Shown: piece by piece, positions 31,565 through 38,311 of the stretch
Layout of the letters: the number at the start of each line of letters is the position of its first letter
Numbering within the stretch: the stretch's first letter is position 1
From: Mycobacterium sp. KBS0706
GTDB lineage: Bacteria > Pseudomonadota > Alphaproteobacteria > DSM-16000 > Inquilinaceae
Reading direction: 5' to 3'
DNA: 54,497 nucleotides
Assembly (NCBI RefSeq): GCF_005938675.2
Contig: NZ_VCCH02000060.1
Coordinates: forward strand, 1-54,497
Position numbers and translations under genes: made by a program
Notes under the pieces: model-generated
What the model saw: the letters and a program-made list of their open reading frames with translations, nothing else
The model's database searches: none
What the model was told of the DNA's origin: nothing

Positions 31565-31809
31565 TCAGTCCCCAACGGCCGCTCCGGCCGGATCAAGACG
31601 TCACCTCGCTGCGCCGCGCAGAATTGACGACAGCCACTCTGCTGACGCCGCTCGCCGCCTGCGTCGAGAAAGTCTGAGCGTAGCAGTGGTCCGAAACCCT
31701 GACAATCCGAAGGTGCGGCGTGGTTCCATGGGCGTCGCCCGGGCGCAAGGGGCCGGCCCTCCGACAGGCGGTCTCTCGACGAGCGGTGCAACGCGATCGT
31801 CCGGCGCGC

Positions 31810-31823
31810 TTGACGCAGATCAA
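31810..31823. promoter_or_regulatory. FNR/FixK-type box TTGACGCAGATCAA
   Basis: Exact TTGAY-N4-RTCAA match 94 bp upstream of the ADH. An identical 14-mer stands at 34703 in the duplicate unit. Confidence 0.86.
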
Positions 31824-31917
31824 GGCGGTGGGCCGAGCCGCGCTGTCTTCTGTCCTCGGATGTCCCGAGAAACATGGGTTCATCCAGCGGTCTGACCTTC
31901 GGATGCAGGAGGACGGA

Positions 31918-32955
31918 ATGAAGGCGCTCGTCTATCGCGGGCCCGGGATGAAGACGGTCGAATACCGGCCGAAGCCCGAGATCGAAGCGCCGGGCGACGC
32001 GATTGTCCGGATGGTCAAGACCACGATCTGCGGCACCGACCTGCACATCCTCAAGGGCGACGTCGCCACCTGCGTGCCGGGGCGCGTCCTCGGCCATGAA
32101 GGCGTCGGCGTCGTTGAGACCGTCGGCCCCGGCGTCGCGACCTTCCGGCCGGGCGACCGGGTTCTCATCTCCTGCATCTCGGCCTGCGGCACATGCGAGA
32201 ACTGCCGCCGCGGCATGTATTCGCATTGCCGGACCGGCGGCTGGATCCTCGGCCACCGGATCGACGGCACGCAGGCGGAATTCGTCCGCACGCCGCATGC
32301 CAATACCAGCCTCTACCGCATCCCCGACGGCGCGGATGAGGAGGCGCTCGTCATGCTGAGCGATATCCTGCCGACCGGCTTCGAGTGCGGCGTGCTGAAC
32401 GGCAAGGTCGCACCGGGCTCGACCGTCGCCATCGTCGGGGCCGGCCCGATCGGGCTCGCGGCCCTGCTGACGGCCCAGTTCTATTCGCCCGCCCAGATCA
32501 TCGTGATCGATCTCGACGACAACCGGCTCGAGGTGGCCCGGCAGTTCGGCGCCACCCATGTGGTCAACAGCCGCGGCGGCGGTGTGGCCGAGGACATCAG
32601 GGTCCTGACCGATGGGCACGGGGTCGACACCGCCATCGAGGCGGTCGGCGTGCCCGCGACCTTCCTGCTCTGCCAGGACATCGTCAATGCCGGCGGCACC
32701 ATCGCCAATGTCGGCGTCCACGGGCAGAAGGTCGACCTGCATCTGGAGCGTCTGTGGTCGGAGAACATCACGATCACGACCCGGCTGGTGGATACCGTCA
32801 GCACGCCCATGCTGCTGAAGACGGTGCAGTCCGGGAAGATCGACCCGGCGCGCCTGATCACGCACCGCTTCCCCTTCGACCGGATCCTCGACGCCTACGA
32901 CACCTTCGGCCGCGCCGCCGACACCAGGGCGCTGAAGGTGATCATCGCCATGTGA
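31918..32955 (+). CDS. Zinc-dependent alcohol dehydrogenase (MDR family), intact copy
   Basis: A 345-aa medium-chain dehydrogenase. Catalytic zinc residues are in TTICGTDLHILKGD (Cys about 38) and GHEGVGVVE, and the structural zinc lobe is CGTCENCRRGMYSHC. The NAD(P) site is VGAGPIGLAALLTA (near 177-190), with VIDLDDNRLEVARQFGATHV behind it. The family includes zinc-dependent alcohol dehydrogenases of the AdhB/threonine-dehydrogenase-like branch (GWILGHRIDGTQAEFVR is characteristic). The ATG follows GCAGGAGGACGG. An FNR-type box 94 bp upstream suggests anaerobic induction as a redox outlet. The 3' end runs into a small ORF, then an RTX gene on the same strand. A frameshifted internal-deletion copy is at 34823. 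Confidence 0.93.
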   Translation: MKALVYRGPGMKTVEYRPKPEIEAPGDAIVRMVKTTICGTDLHILKGDVATCVPGRVLGHEGVGVVETVGPGVATFRPGDRVLISCISACGTCENCRRGMYSHCRTGGWILGHRIDGTQAEFVRTPHANTSLYRIPDGADEEALVMLSDILPTGFECGVLNGKVAPGSTVAIVGAGPIGLAALLTAQFYSPAQIIVIDLDDNRLEVARQFGATHVVNSRGGGVAEDIRVLTDGHGVDTAIEAVGVPATFLLCQDIVNAGGTIANVGVHGQKVDLHLERLWSENITITTRLVDTVSTPMLLKTVQSGKIDPARLITHRFPFDRILDAYDTFGRAADTRALKVIIAM

Positions 32956-32998
32956 GGTCGGGATTGCCGCCCGCCTCGCAGGAACCAGGGAGAAGATG

Positions 32999-33190
32999 AT
33001 GTCGACTTCGAAAACGGTGTGCAGCCCGGACGCGAGAACGGTCGAAATGACCTGGCCGTTTCGGGATGTGCCGCTGCGCGGTTCCCGGCCTCGCCGAAAG
33101 GTGAAGCCCGACGCTGGGCCGACGGAACAGAGGAGTGTCGGCCCGCGGAGAAAACGTCGCAGCACGACGGCGCAACCGCTCGCGACGTGA
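32999..33190 (+). CDS. Small Arg/Pro-rich ORF, copy 1 (63 aa), coding status uncertain
   Basis: The start is MSTSKTVCSPDARTVEMTWP, with AGGGAGA about seven bases upstream. The ORF is basic (PLRGSRPRRKVKPDA and VGPRRKRRSTT) and has no recognised motif. It lies 43 bp after the ADH stop. The copy at 35048 has the same length and starts alike, but ten of 63 residues differ while only three silent changes are seen. That is close to the pattern of neutral drift rather than a strongly conserved protein, so it may be a leader or non-coding region. An overlapping frame is also open. Confidence 0.35.
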   Translation: MSTSKTVCSPDARTVEMTWPFRDVPLRGSRPRRKVKPDAGPTEQRSVGPRRKRRSTTAQPLAT

Positions 33191-33346
33191 CGGATCGGCT
33201 TCGAATGCCGGAAGAGGGCTTCCCGTATCCGGAATGCCCCTTTTCCAGACATTCGCGGGCCGCCCACCTCAGGGCTCCTGCGTTGAAAGCGCCGTGCCGG
33301 AGGAGTCCGAAAAAGTCATTCGGTTTGAACAGGAGGCATAATTACT
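33191..33346 (+). repeat. RTX leader, copy 1 of a duplicated ~155-bp non-coding block
   Basis: Nearly identical to 35240-35396 immediately before the second RTX start. Shared landmarks are GAATGCCCCTTTTCCAGACA, CTCAGGGCTCCTGCGTTGAA and AACAGGAGGCATA just before the ATG. The high identity of a non-coding leader suggests a recent duplication, gene conversion, or a functional RNA leader. Confidence 0.7.
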
Positions 33347-34450
33347 ATGGCGATCATTACAGGGACCTCCGGCAGCGATACCTTAGACGGGACCGCCGAT
33401 GCCGACACGATCGACGGCCTGGCAGGTGATGATCGGCTCTGGGGACAAGCCGGCAACGACACCATCACAGGGGCGGCGGGCAACGACCGACTCTACGGCC
33501 AAGGAGGCGACGACAAGATCTACGGCGGTGACGGCGACGATTGGATCGAAACCGCCGACGGCGCGGATGTCGTCGATGGCGGTGCCGGGTTCGACACGCT
33601 TTATGTCAACCATTATAACGCTCCCTACGGCTTCAGCTTCACCCTGAATGGCGCCGCAGGCAGCGACGGCAGCCGGGCGATCAACATGGAAAAGATGTTC
33701 TATGATGGCGGGGAGGGCAACGATGTCATCACCGGGGCGGATGGCGACGACAATATCTCTGGAGCCTACCGGAATGATATCCTGAACGGGGCGGCCGGCA
33801 ACGACCTTCTCTTCGGGGGCACCGGCGACGATGTCCTGCGGGGTGGTGCGGGGGCCGACTATCTTGGTGGCGACGACGATCCCTGGGCGGCCCCTGGCAC
33901 CGATACTGCAAGCTACTACACCTCCGCGGTCGGGGTCGTAGTCGACCTGACAACCGGCATTGGCGCGGGGGGGGATGCTCAAGGCGACAGGTTGGACCGC
34001 ATCGAGACTGTCAGCGGCAGTCAGGGCAATGATAGCCTTGCCGGGAATTCCGGCGCCAACACTCTGCAGGGTTGGAATGGCAACGACGTGCTCGCAGGCG
34101 GCGCCGGCAAGGACACGCTCTTCGGCTACGCCGGGGCCGATCGTTTCGTCTTTGGCAGCATCGGCGACAGCGTGGTCGGGGCCAATGCCGACCGGATCAC
34201 CGACTTCAGCCACGCCCAGGGCGACAGGATCGATCTGTCGGCGATCGACGCCAAAACCGGCGTGGCCGGCGACCAGGCCTTCACCTTCATCGGCACCGCC
34301 CTCTACACCGGGGTCGCGGGGCAACTCCGCTGCGCCTCGGACGGCGTGATCACCGCCATCGGCGGTGACGTCGATGGTGACGGGGTCTCCGACTTCCACA
34401 TCCGGCTGACCGGCCAGATCGGGCTGACGGCGGCCGACTTCGTGCTGTAG
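33347..34450 (+). CDS. RTX calcium-binding repeat protein, serralysin-type C-terminus (short copy)
   Basis: A 367-aa protein built of glycine- and aspartate-rich nonapeptides (GGxGxDxUx type), such as GLAGDDRLWGQAGNDTITGA and GGDGDDWIETADGADVVDGG. One non-RTX insert follows (FDTLYVNHYNAPYGFSFTLN). The C-terminal ~110 residues form a peptidase M10 serralysin-like domain (DRFVFGSIGDSVVGANADRI, DFSHAQGDRIDLSAID, ending TAADFVL), the usual type I secretion region. No protease or other catalytic domain is visible. It is probably secreted or surface-associated and Ca-folded; no type I secretion genes are in the window. The ATG follows AACAGGAGGCATAATTACT. It lies in the ADH unit with the box at 31810. 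Confidence 0.9.
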   Translation: MAIITGTSGSDTLDGTADADTIDGLAGDDRLWGQAGNDTITGAAGNDRLYGQGGDDKIYGGDGDDWIETADGADVVDGGAGFDTLYVNHYNAPYGFSFTLNGAAGSDGSRAINMEKMFYDGGEGNDVITGADGDDNISGAYRNDILNGAAGNDLLFGGTGDDVLRGGAGADYLGGDDDPWAAPGTDTASYYTSAVGVVVDLTTGIGAGGDAQGDRLDRIETVSGSQGNDSLAGNSGANTLQGWNGNDVLAGGAGKDTLFGYAGADRFVFGSIGDSVVGANADRITDFSHAQGDRIDLSAIDAKTGVAGDQAFTFIGTALYTGVAGQLRCASDGVITAIGGDVDGDGVSDFHIRLTGQIGLTAADFVL

Positions 34451-34462
34451 CCGCCGAGGACA

Positions 34463-34496
34463 GAGGATGCTCGCTCCGAGGAGGGCCGGCATCCTC
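34463..34496 (+). terminator. Hairpin after RTX copy 1
   Basis: An inverted repeat GAGGATGC / GCATCCTC with an 18-base loop lies 13 bp after the stop. A matching hairpin follows RTX copy 2. No T-run follows, so it may be a terminator or an mRNA-stabilising hairpin. Confidence 0.4.
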
Positions 34497-34498
34497 CT

Positions 34499-34600
34499 GC
34501 CCGCCCGGACGGTCGGCTCGTGGATATGGAACTCGTCGGGGTCGACCTGGCTCTGCACGATGATCAGCGCATCGACGCCACGGACATCGTGGAAGCGCTC
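34499..34600 (-). pseudogene. ppsA: Fragment related to ppsA (PEP synthase)
   Basis: Read on the minus strand, this gives VQSQVDPDEFHIHEPTVRAG, very close to VQGQADPDEFYVHKPTFRAG in the intact ppsA at 38312-40798; the best nucleotide match is about 34499-34566. The flanking frame adds RFHDVRGV (ppsA: GFRDVVFV). It is a small piece (30-odd codons) of the middle of ppsA, without start or end. It stands at the end of the first RTX unit, as the full ppsA stands after the second, so it looks like the worn remnant of a duplicated ppsA. Confidence 0.65.
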
Positions 34601-34702
34601 GCGGTCGCCGTCGGGCTGACGGCCGATGCCTCTCGCGCCAATGTCAAGGTGCCAGCGGCCCGGCACCGCGACAATCTCGGGCTGCAGCGTGGATCTCCGG
34701 AA

Positions 34703-34716
34703 TTGACGCAGATCAA
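34703..34716. promoter_or_regulatory. FNR/FixK-type box TTGACGCAGATCAA
   Basis: Same 14-mer as at 31810, 106 bp upstream of the ADH remnant. It is now the nearest box (681 bp) to the second RTX gene. Confidence 0.85.
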
Positions 34717-34822
34717 GGCCGTCCGTCGCGCCGCGTTGTCTTCTTGCCCCCGCGGACACCCCGGAACGAATGCGACCCCGGCCGACGGGCAAGTCCGCTT
34801 TCCTCGGTCGCAGGAGGAGGGG

Positions 34823-35003
34823 ATGAAGGCGCTGGTCTGTCGCGGACCCGGGATCAAGGCCGTCGAAGATCGGCCCAAACCTGATCAAGGCACCGGCGCG
34901 CCTGATCACGCACCGCTTCCCCTTCGACCGGATCCTCGACGCCTACGACACCTTCGGTCGCGCCGCCGACACCAGGGCGCTGAAGGTGATCATTGCGATG
35001 TGA
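34823..35003 (+). pseudogene. Alcohol dehydrogenase remnant with internal deletion and frameshift
   Basis: The first ~65 bases match the start of the ADH at 31918 (MKALVCRGPGIKAVEDRPKP versus MKALVYRGPGMKTVEYRPKP). The rest matches its last ~115 bases, including the C-terminal VIIAM and stop. About 857 bp are missing, which is not a multiple of three, so the start codon reads into a wrong frame. The ribosome site and the upstream FNR box remain. All zinc-binding and NAD-binding parts are gone. A 138-codon ORF that runs from this start into the next small ORF is a by-product of the deletion. Confidence 0.88.
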
Positions 35004-35047
35004 GGGTCGGGATTGCCGCCGGCCTCGCAGGAACCAGGGAGAAGATG

Positions 35048-35239
35048 ATGTCGACTTCGAAAAAGGTGTGCAGCCCGGACGCGAGAACGGTCGAAATGAC
35101 CTGGCCGTTTCGGGATTTGCCGCTGCGCGGTTCCCCGCCTCGCCGAAAGGTGAAGCCCGATGCCGAGCCGGCGGAACAGAGGACTGTCGGCCCGCGGAGA
35201 AAAGGTCGCAGAACGACGGGCCAGCCGCTCGCGAAGTGA
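35048..35239 (+). CDS. Small Arg/Pro-rich ORF, copy 2 (63 aa), coding status uncertain
   Basis: Duplicate of the ORF at 32999, with the same length and start (MSTSKKVCSPDARTVEMTWP) and the same AGGGAGA ribosome site, 45 bp after the ADH remnant. Ten amino-acid differences against three silent ones argue against strong selection on the protein. The frame is also joined to the ADH remnant start. Kept as a low-confidence gene because both length and start survive in the two copies. Confidence 0.35.
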   Translation: MSTSKKVCSPDARTVEMTWPFRDLPLRGSPPRRKVKPDAEPAEQRTVGPRRKGRRTTGQPLAK

Positions 35240-35396
35240 CGGATCGGCTTCGAATACTGGGAGAGGGTGTTCCCGTATCCGGAATGCCCCTTTTCCAGAC
35301 ATTCGCGGGCCGCCCACCTCAGGGCTCCTGCGTTGAAAGCGCCGTGCCGGAGGAGTCCGGAAGAGTCATTCGGTTTGAACAGGAGGCATAGTCACC
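35240..35396 (+). repeat. RTX leader, copy 2 of duplicated non-coding block
   Basis: Counterpart of 33191-33346. Differences are few and scattered, and AACAGGAGGCATA before the ATG is identical. Confidence 0.7.
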
Positions 35397-38030
35397 ATGG
35401 CGATCATTACGGGAACCCCCGGCCACGACGAGCTTTACGGGACCTCGGGAGACGACATTATCGACGGTCTGGCAGGCACCGATATGCTCTACGGCTATGC
35501 CGGCAACGATATTCTCCGAGGCGGTCTGGACTCAGACTATCTGTATGGCGGCGACGGTGATGACCGGATTGAGACAGGGGGAGGTGGCGGCGCTTACGGG
35601 TACGGCGGCGGCGGCAATGACATCCTGATCGGATCGATCGACAGCGACGAGCACCTCTACGGCAATGATGGAAACGATACCATCTCCGGGGGCGCCGGCG
35701 TCGATGACATCAGTGGCGGCGCCGGCAACGACACTATCAACGGCGGCGAAGGCGACGACTTCATCGACACCGGCATCGGCATCGACGTCGTCGATGGCGG
35801 CGCCGGGATCGACGAGCTCTATGTCGATCGCAGCAGCACCATCACGGGTGTCAGCTTCACCCTGAACGGCGCCGCCGGCAGCGACAGCAGCCGGGCGATC
35901 AACATGGAGCGGATGACCTACCTTGCCGGGTCCAGCAACGACACCATCGCCGGGGCGGCCGGCGACGATGTGATCAACGGCGGTGCCGGCAACGACAATA
36001 TCAACGGTGGCGACGGCAATGACGATATCAGCACCGGCATCGGCGTCGATCTCGTCGACGGCGGCGCCGGGATCGACAAGCTTTATGTCGACCGCAGCAC
36101 CACCACCACGGGCGTCAGCTTCACCTTGAACGGCCCCGCCGGCAGCGACGGCAGCCGGGCGATCAACATGGAGTGGATGAACTATCAAGCCGGGTCGGGC
36201 AACGACACCATCGCCGGGGCGGCCGGCAACGATGTGATCAATGGCGGTGCCGGCAACGACACTATCAACGGCGGCGACGGCGACGACCTCATCGCCCCCG
36301 GCATCGGCGTCGACGTCGTAGACGGCGGCGCCGGAACCGACGATCTCTATGTCGAGCGCAGCGCCACCACCACGGGCGTCAGCTTCACCCTGAATGGTGC
36401 CGCCGGCAGCGACGGCAGCCGGGCGATCAACATGGAGTCGATGATCTATTTTGCCGGGTCGGGCAACGACACCATCACCGGGGCCGGCAGCAACGATAGG
36501 ATCCATGGCAATGACGGCGCCGACGTTCTGAGCGGAGCGGCCGGCCACGACCACGTCGAGGGTGGTATGGGCAACGACACCATCGACGGTCTGGCGGGCA
36601 ATGATTGGCTCTGGGGACAAGCCGGCAACGATATTCTCCGCGGCGGCACCGGTGAGGACTCCATGTTTGGCGGCGAGGGTGATGACCGGATTGAGACCGG
36701 GGGAGGCAGCGGCGACTCCGGAGAGGGTGGAGACGGCAATGACACCCTGATCGGATCGGCGGACACCGAAACCCTGTACGGTGATGCCGGCAACGACAAT
36801 ATCGCCGGAGGGGGCGGCAACGACGTCCTCTATGGCGGTGTCGACAACGATATAGTCTACGGCGGAGCCGGCGACGACTGGCTCGATCCCGGAATCGGCG
36901 TGGATGTCGTCGACGGCGGCGCCGGGATCGACAAGCTTTATGTCGACCGCAGCCGCACCACCGCGGGCGTCAGCTTCACCCTGAACGGCCTCGCCGGCAA
37001 CGATGGCAGCCAGGCGACCAACGTGGAGTCGATGATCTATTATGCCGGGTCGGGTAACGACATCATCACCGGGGCCAGCGGCAGCGATTCGATCCGCGGC
37101 AGCGATGGCGACGATGTCCTGACGGGGGCAGCCGGCGACGACTATCTCGACGGAGGCAACGGCAACGACACTTGCATGGGCGGTGACGGCAACGACGGGA
37201 TCCGCATCGGCATCGGCGTCAGCATCGTCGACGGTGGTGTTGGCATCGACAAACTGGAAGTCGAGCACACCTGGACCACCCCGGACGTCAGCTTCACCTT
37301 GAACGGTGCCAGCAGCGACGGCAGCCGGACGATCAACATGGAGTCGATGATCTATTGGGCCGGGTCGGGCAACGACGTCATCACCGGAGCCGGCGGCAAT
37401 GACTGGATTTCCGGTTGGGATGGTACGGATGTCCTACGGGGCGGTGCAGGGGCCGACAATCTCATTGGTGGCGCCGGCACCGACACCGCCAGCTACTATA
37501 CCGGCGTGGTCGGGGTCGTTGTCAGCCTGGTGAACGGGACCGCCACGGGTGGGGACGCCCAGGGCGATACCCTGGTCGCAATCGAGAACATCTCCGGCAG
37601 CCAGGGCAGTGACAGCCTGGTCGGGAATTCCGGTGCCAACACTCTGCAGGGTTGGAATGGCAACGACGTGCTCGCGGGCGGCGCCGGCAAGGACACGCTC
37701 TTCGGCTATGCCGGGGCCGATCGCTTCGTCTTTGGCAGCATCGGCGATAGCGTGATCGGCGCCAATGCCGACCGGATCACCGACTTCAGCCACGCCCAGG
37801 GCGACAGGATCGATCTGTCGGCGATCGACGCCAAAACCGGCGTGGCCGGCGATCAGGCCTTCACCTTCATCGGCACCGCCCTTTATAGCGGCATCGCGGG
37901 GCAGCTCCGCTGCGCCTCGGACGGCGTGATCACCGCCATCGGCGGCGACGTCGATGGCGACGGGGTGTCCGACTTCCACATCCGGCTGACCGGCCAGATC
38001 GGCCTGACGGCGGCAGATTTCGTGCTATAG
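35397..38030 (+). CDS. Large RTX calcium-binding repeat protein, serralysin-type C-terminus (expanded copy)
   Basis: An 877-aa protein of nonapeptide RTX blocks (GGAGNDTINGGEGDD and similar). They alternate with five copies of a module that begins VDGGAGIDKLYVDR, continues GVSFTLNGAAGSDGSRAINM and ends in a fresh RTX run. The first three modules are exactly 264 bp (88 residues) apart, and the fourth and fifth are spaced irregularly. The shorter paralogue at 33347 has one such module. The last ~110 residues form the serralysin-like C-terminal secretion domain, almost identical to the paralogue and ending TAADFVL. No catalytic domain is visible. It is probably an exported Ca-binding scaffold or matrix protein. 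The ATG follows AACAGGAGGCATAGTCACC. Confidence 0.9.
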   Translation: MAIITGTPGHDELYGTSGDDIIDGLAGTDMLYGYAGNDILRGGLDSDYLYGGDGDDRIETGGGGGAYGYGGGGNDILIGSIDSDEHLYGNDGNDTISGGAGVDDISGGAGNDTINGGEGDDFIDTGIGIDVVDGGAGIDELYVDRSSTITGVSFTLNGAAGSDSSRAINMERMTYLAGSSNDTIAGAAGDDVINGGAGNDNINGGDGNDDISTGIGVDLVDGGAGIDKLYVDRSTTTTGVSFTLNGPAGSDGSRAINMEWMNYQAGSGNDTIAGAAGNDVINGGAGNDTINGGDGDDLIAPGIGVDVVDGGAGTDDLYVERSATTTGVSFTLNGAAGSDGSRAINMESMIYFAGSGNDTITGAGSNDRIHGNDGADVLSGAAGHDHVEGGMGNDTIDGLAGNDWLWGQAGNDILRGGTGEDSMFGGEGDDRIETGGGSGDSGEGGDGNDTLIGSADTETLYGDAGNDNIAGGGGNDVLYGGVDNDIVYGGAGDDWLDPGIGVDVVDGGAGIDKLYVDRSRTTAGVSFTLNGLAGNDGSQATNVESMIYYAGSGNDIITGASGSDSIRGSDGDDVLTGAAGDDYLDGGNGNDTCMGGDGNDGIRIGIGVSIVDGGVGIDKLEVEHTWTTPDVSFTLNGASSDGSRTINMESMIYWAGSGNDVITGAGGNDWISGWDGTDVLRGGAGADNLIGGAGTDTASYYTGVVGVVVSLVNGTATGGDAQGDTLVAIENISGSQGSDSLVGNSGANTLQGWNGNDVLAGGAGKDTLFGYAGADRFVFGSIGDSVIGANADRITDFSHAQGDRIDLSAIDAKTGVAGDQAFTFIGTALYSGIAGQLRCASDGVITAIGGDVDGDGVSDFHIRLTGQIGLTAADFVL
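35784..37300 (+). repeat. Five in-frame internal modules of the large RTX gene
   Basis: Module starts (Asp or Ser codon before the (V/I/L)VDGG motif) are near 35784, 36048, 36312, 36903 and 37221. The first two steps are exactly 264 bp, which points to recent unequal crossing-over. These are coding repeats, not a CRISPR array. Confidence 0.85.
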
Positions 38031-38041
38031 TCGCCGAGGAC

Positions 38042-38074
38042 GAGGATGCCCACCCAAGCAGGGTCGGCATCCTC
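38042..38074 (+). terminator. Nested hairpin after RTX copy 2
   Basis: A 9-bp outer stem GAGGATGCC / GGCATCCTC encloses an inner ACCC / GGGT stem. It lies 12 bp after the stop, with no T-run. It matches the hairpin after RTX copy 1. From here to the ppsA stop at 38312 no further feature is supported. Confidence 0.45.
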
Positions 38075-38311
38075 CTGGCCGTCCGAGATCGCTATTGCGG
38101 CGAGAGGGACAAGCGGACGTCCGCGCGGCGTCGTTGCGAAGCGTCGAAGCTCATGCGAAGCCAGGGACATTGCCCGCGTCCCGAAGTCGTCAAGGACGGT
38201 TGCAGGGACGGGGCGATAGGCCTGCAGCGCAGCGGTTCGGCCATCCCGGTCCGGAGTCCGTCGCGGTCAGGCTGGACCCCGGCGTCGGTCAGATTGTTCT
38301 TGCACCGCCTG

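Larger units (their letters stand above)
31810..34496 (+). repeat. Tandem duplication, copy 1: box, ADH, small ORF, RTX gene, hairpin
   Basis: This segment and the one at 34703-38074 have the same order of parts: identical 14-mer boxes, an alcohol dehydrogenase start, its C-terminal end, a 63-codon ORF, a ~155-bp leader, an RTX gene and a GAGGATGC hairpin. Copy 1 keeps the ADH intact, and a degraded ppsA fragment stands at its end. Copy 2 has lost most of the ADH but has a longer RTX gene. Confidence 0.85.
34703..38074 (+). repeat. Tandem duplication, copy 2: box, ADH remnant, small ORF, RTX gene, hairpin
   Basis: See copy 1 at 31810. In this copy the ADH is reduced to 181 bp with a frameshift, while the RTX gene has grown from 367 to 877 codons. 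The C-terminal ~430 bp of the two RTX genes remain nearly identical, with mostly silent differences. Confidence 0.85.

Noticed and set aside
34823..35239. 138-codon ORF joining the ADH start to the small ORF
   Set aside because: Created by the frameshifting deletion; the ADH part is read in the wrong frame.
35532..37268. 578-aa minus-strand repetitive ORF
   Set aside because: Mirror image of the RTX repeats; no ribosome site or signal and the plus-strand RTX motifs explain the periodicity.
35784..37300. Possible CRISPR-like array
   Set aside because: The repeats are long, in frame and coding (RTX modules); spacers are not unique short sequences and no cas gene is near.
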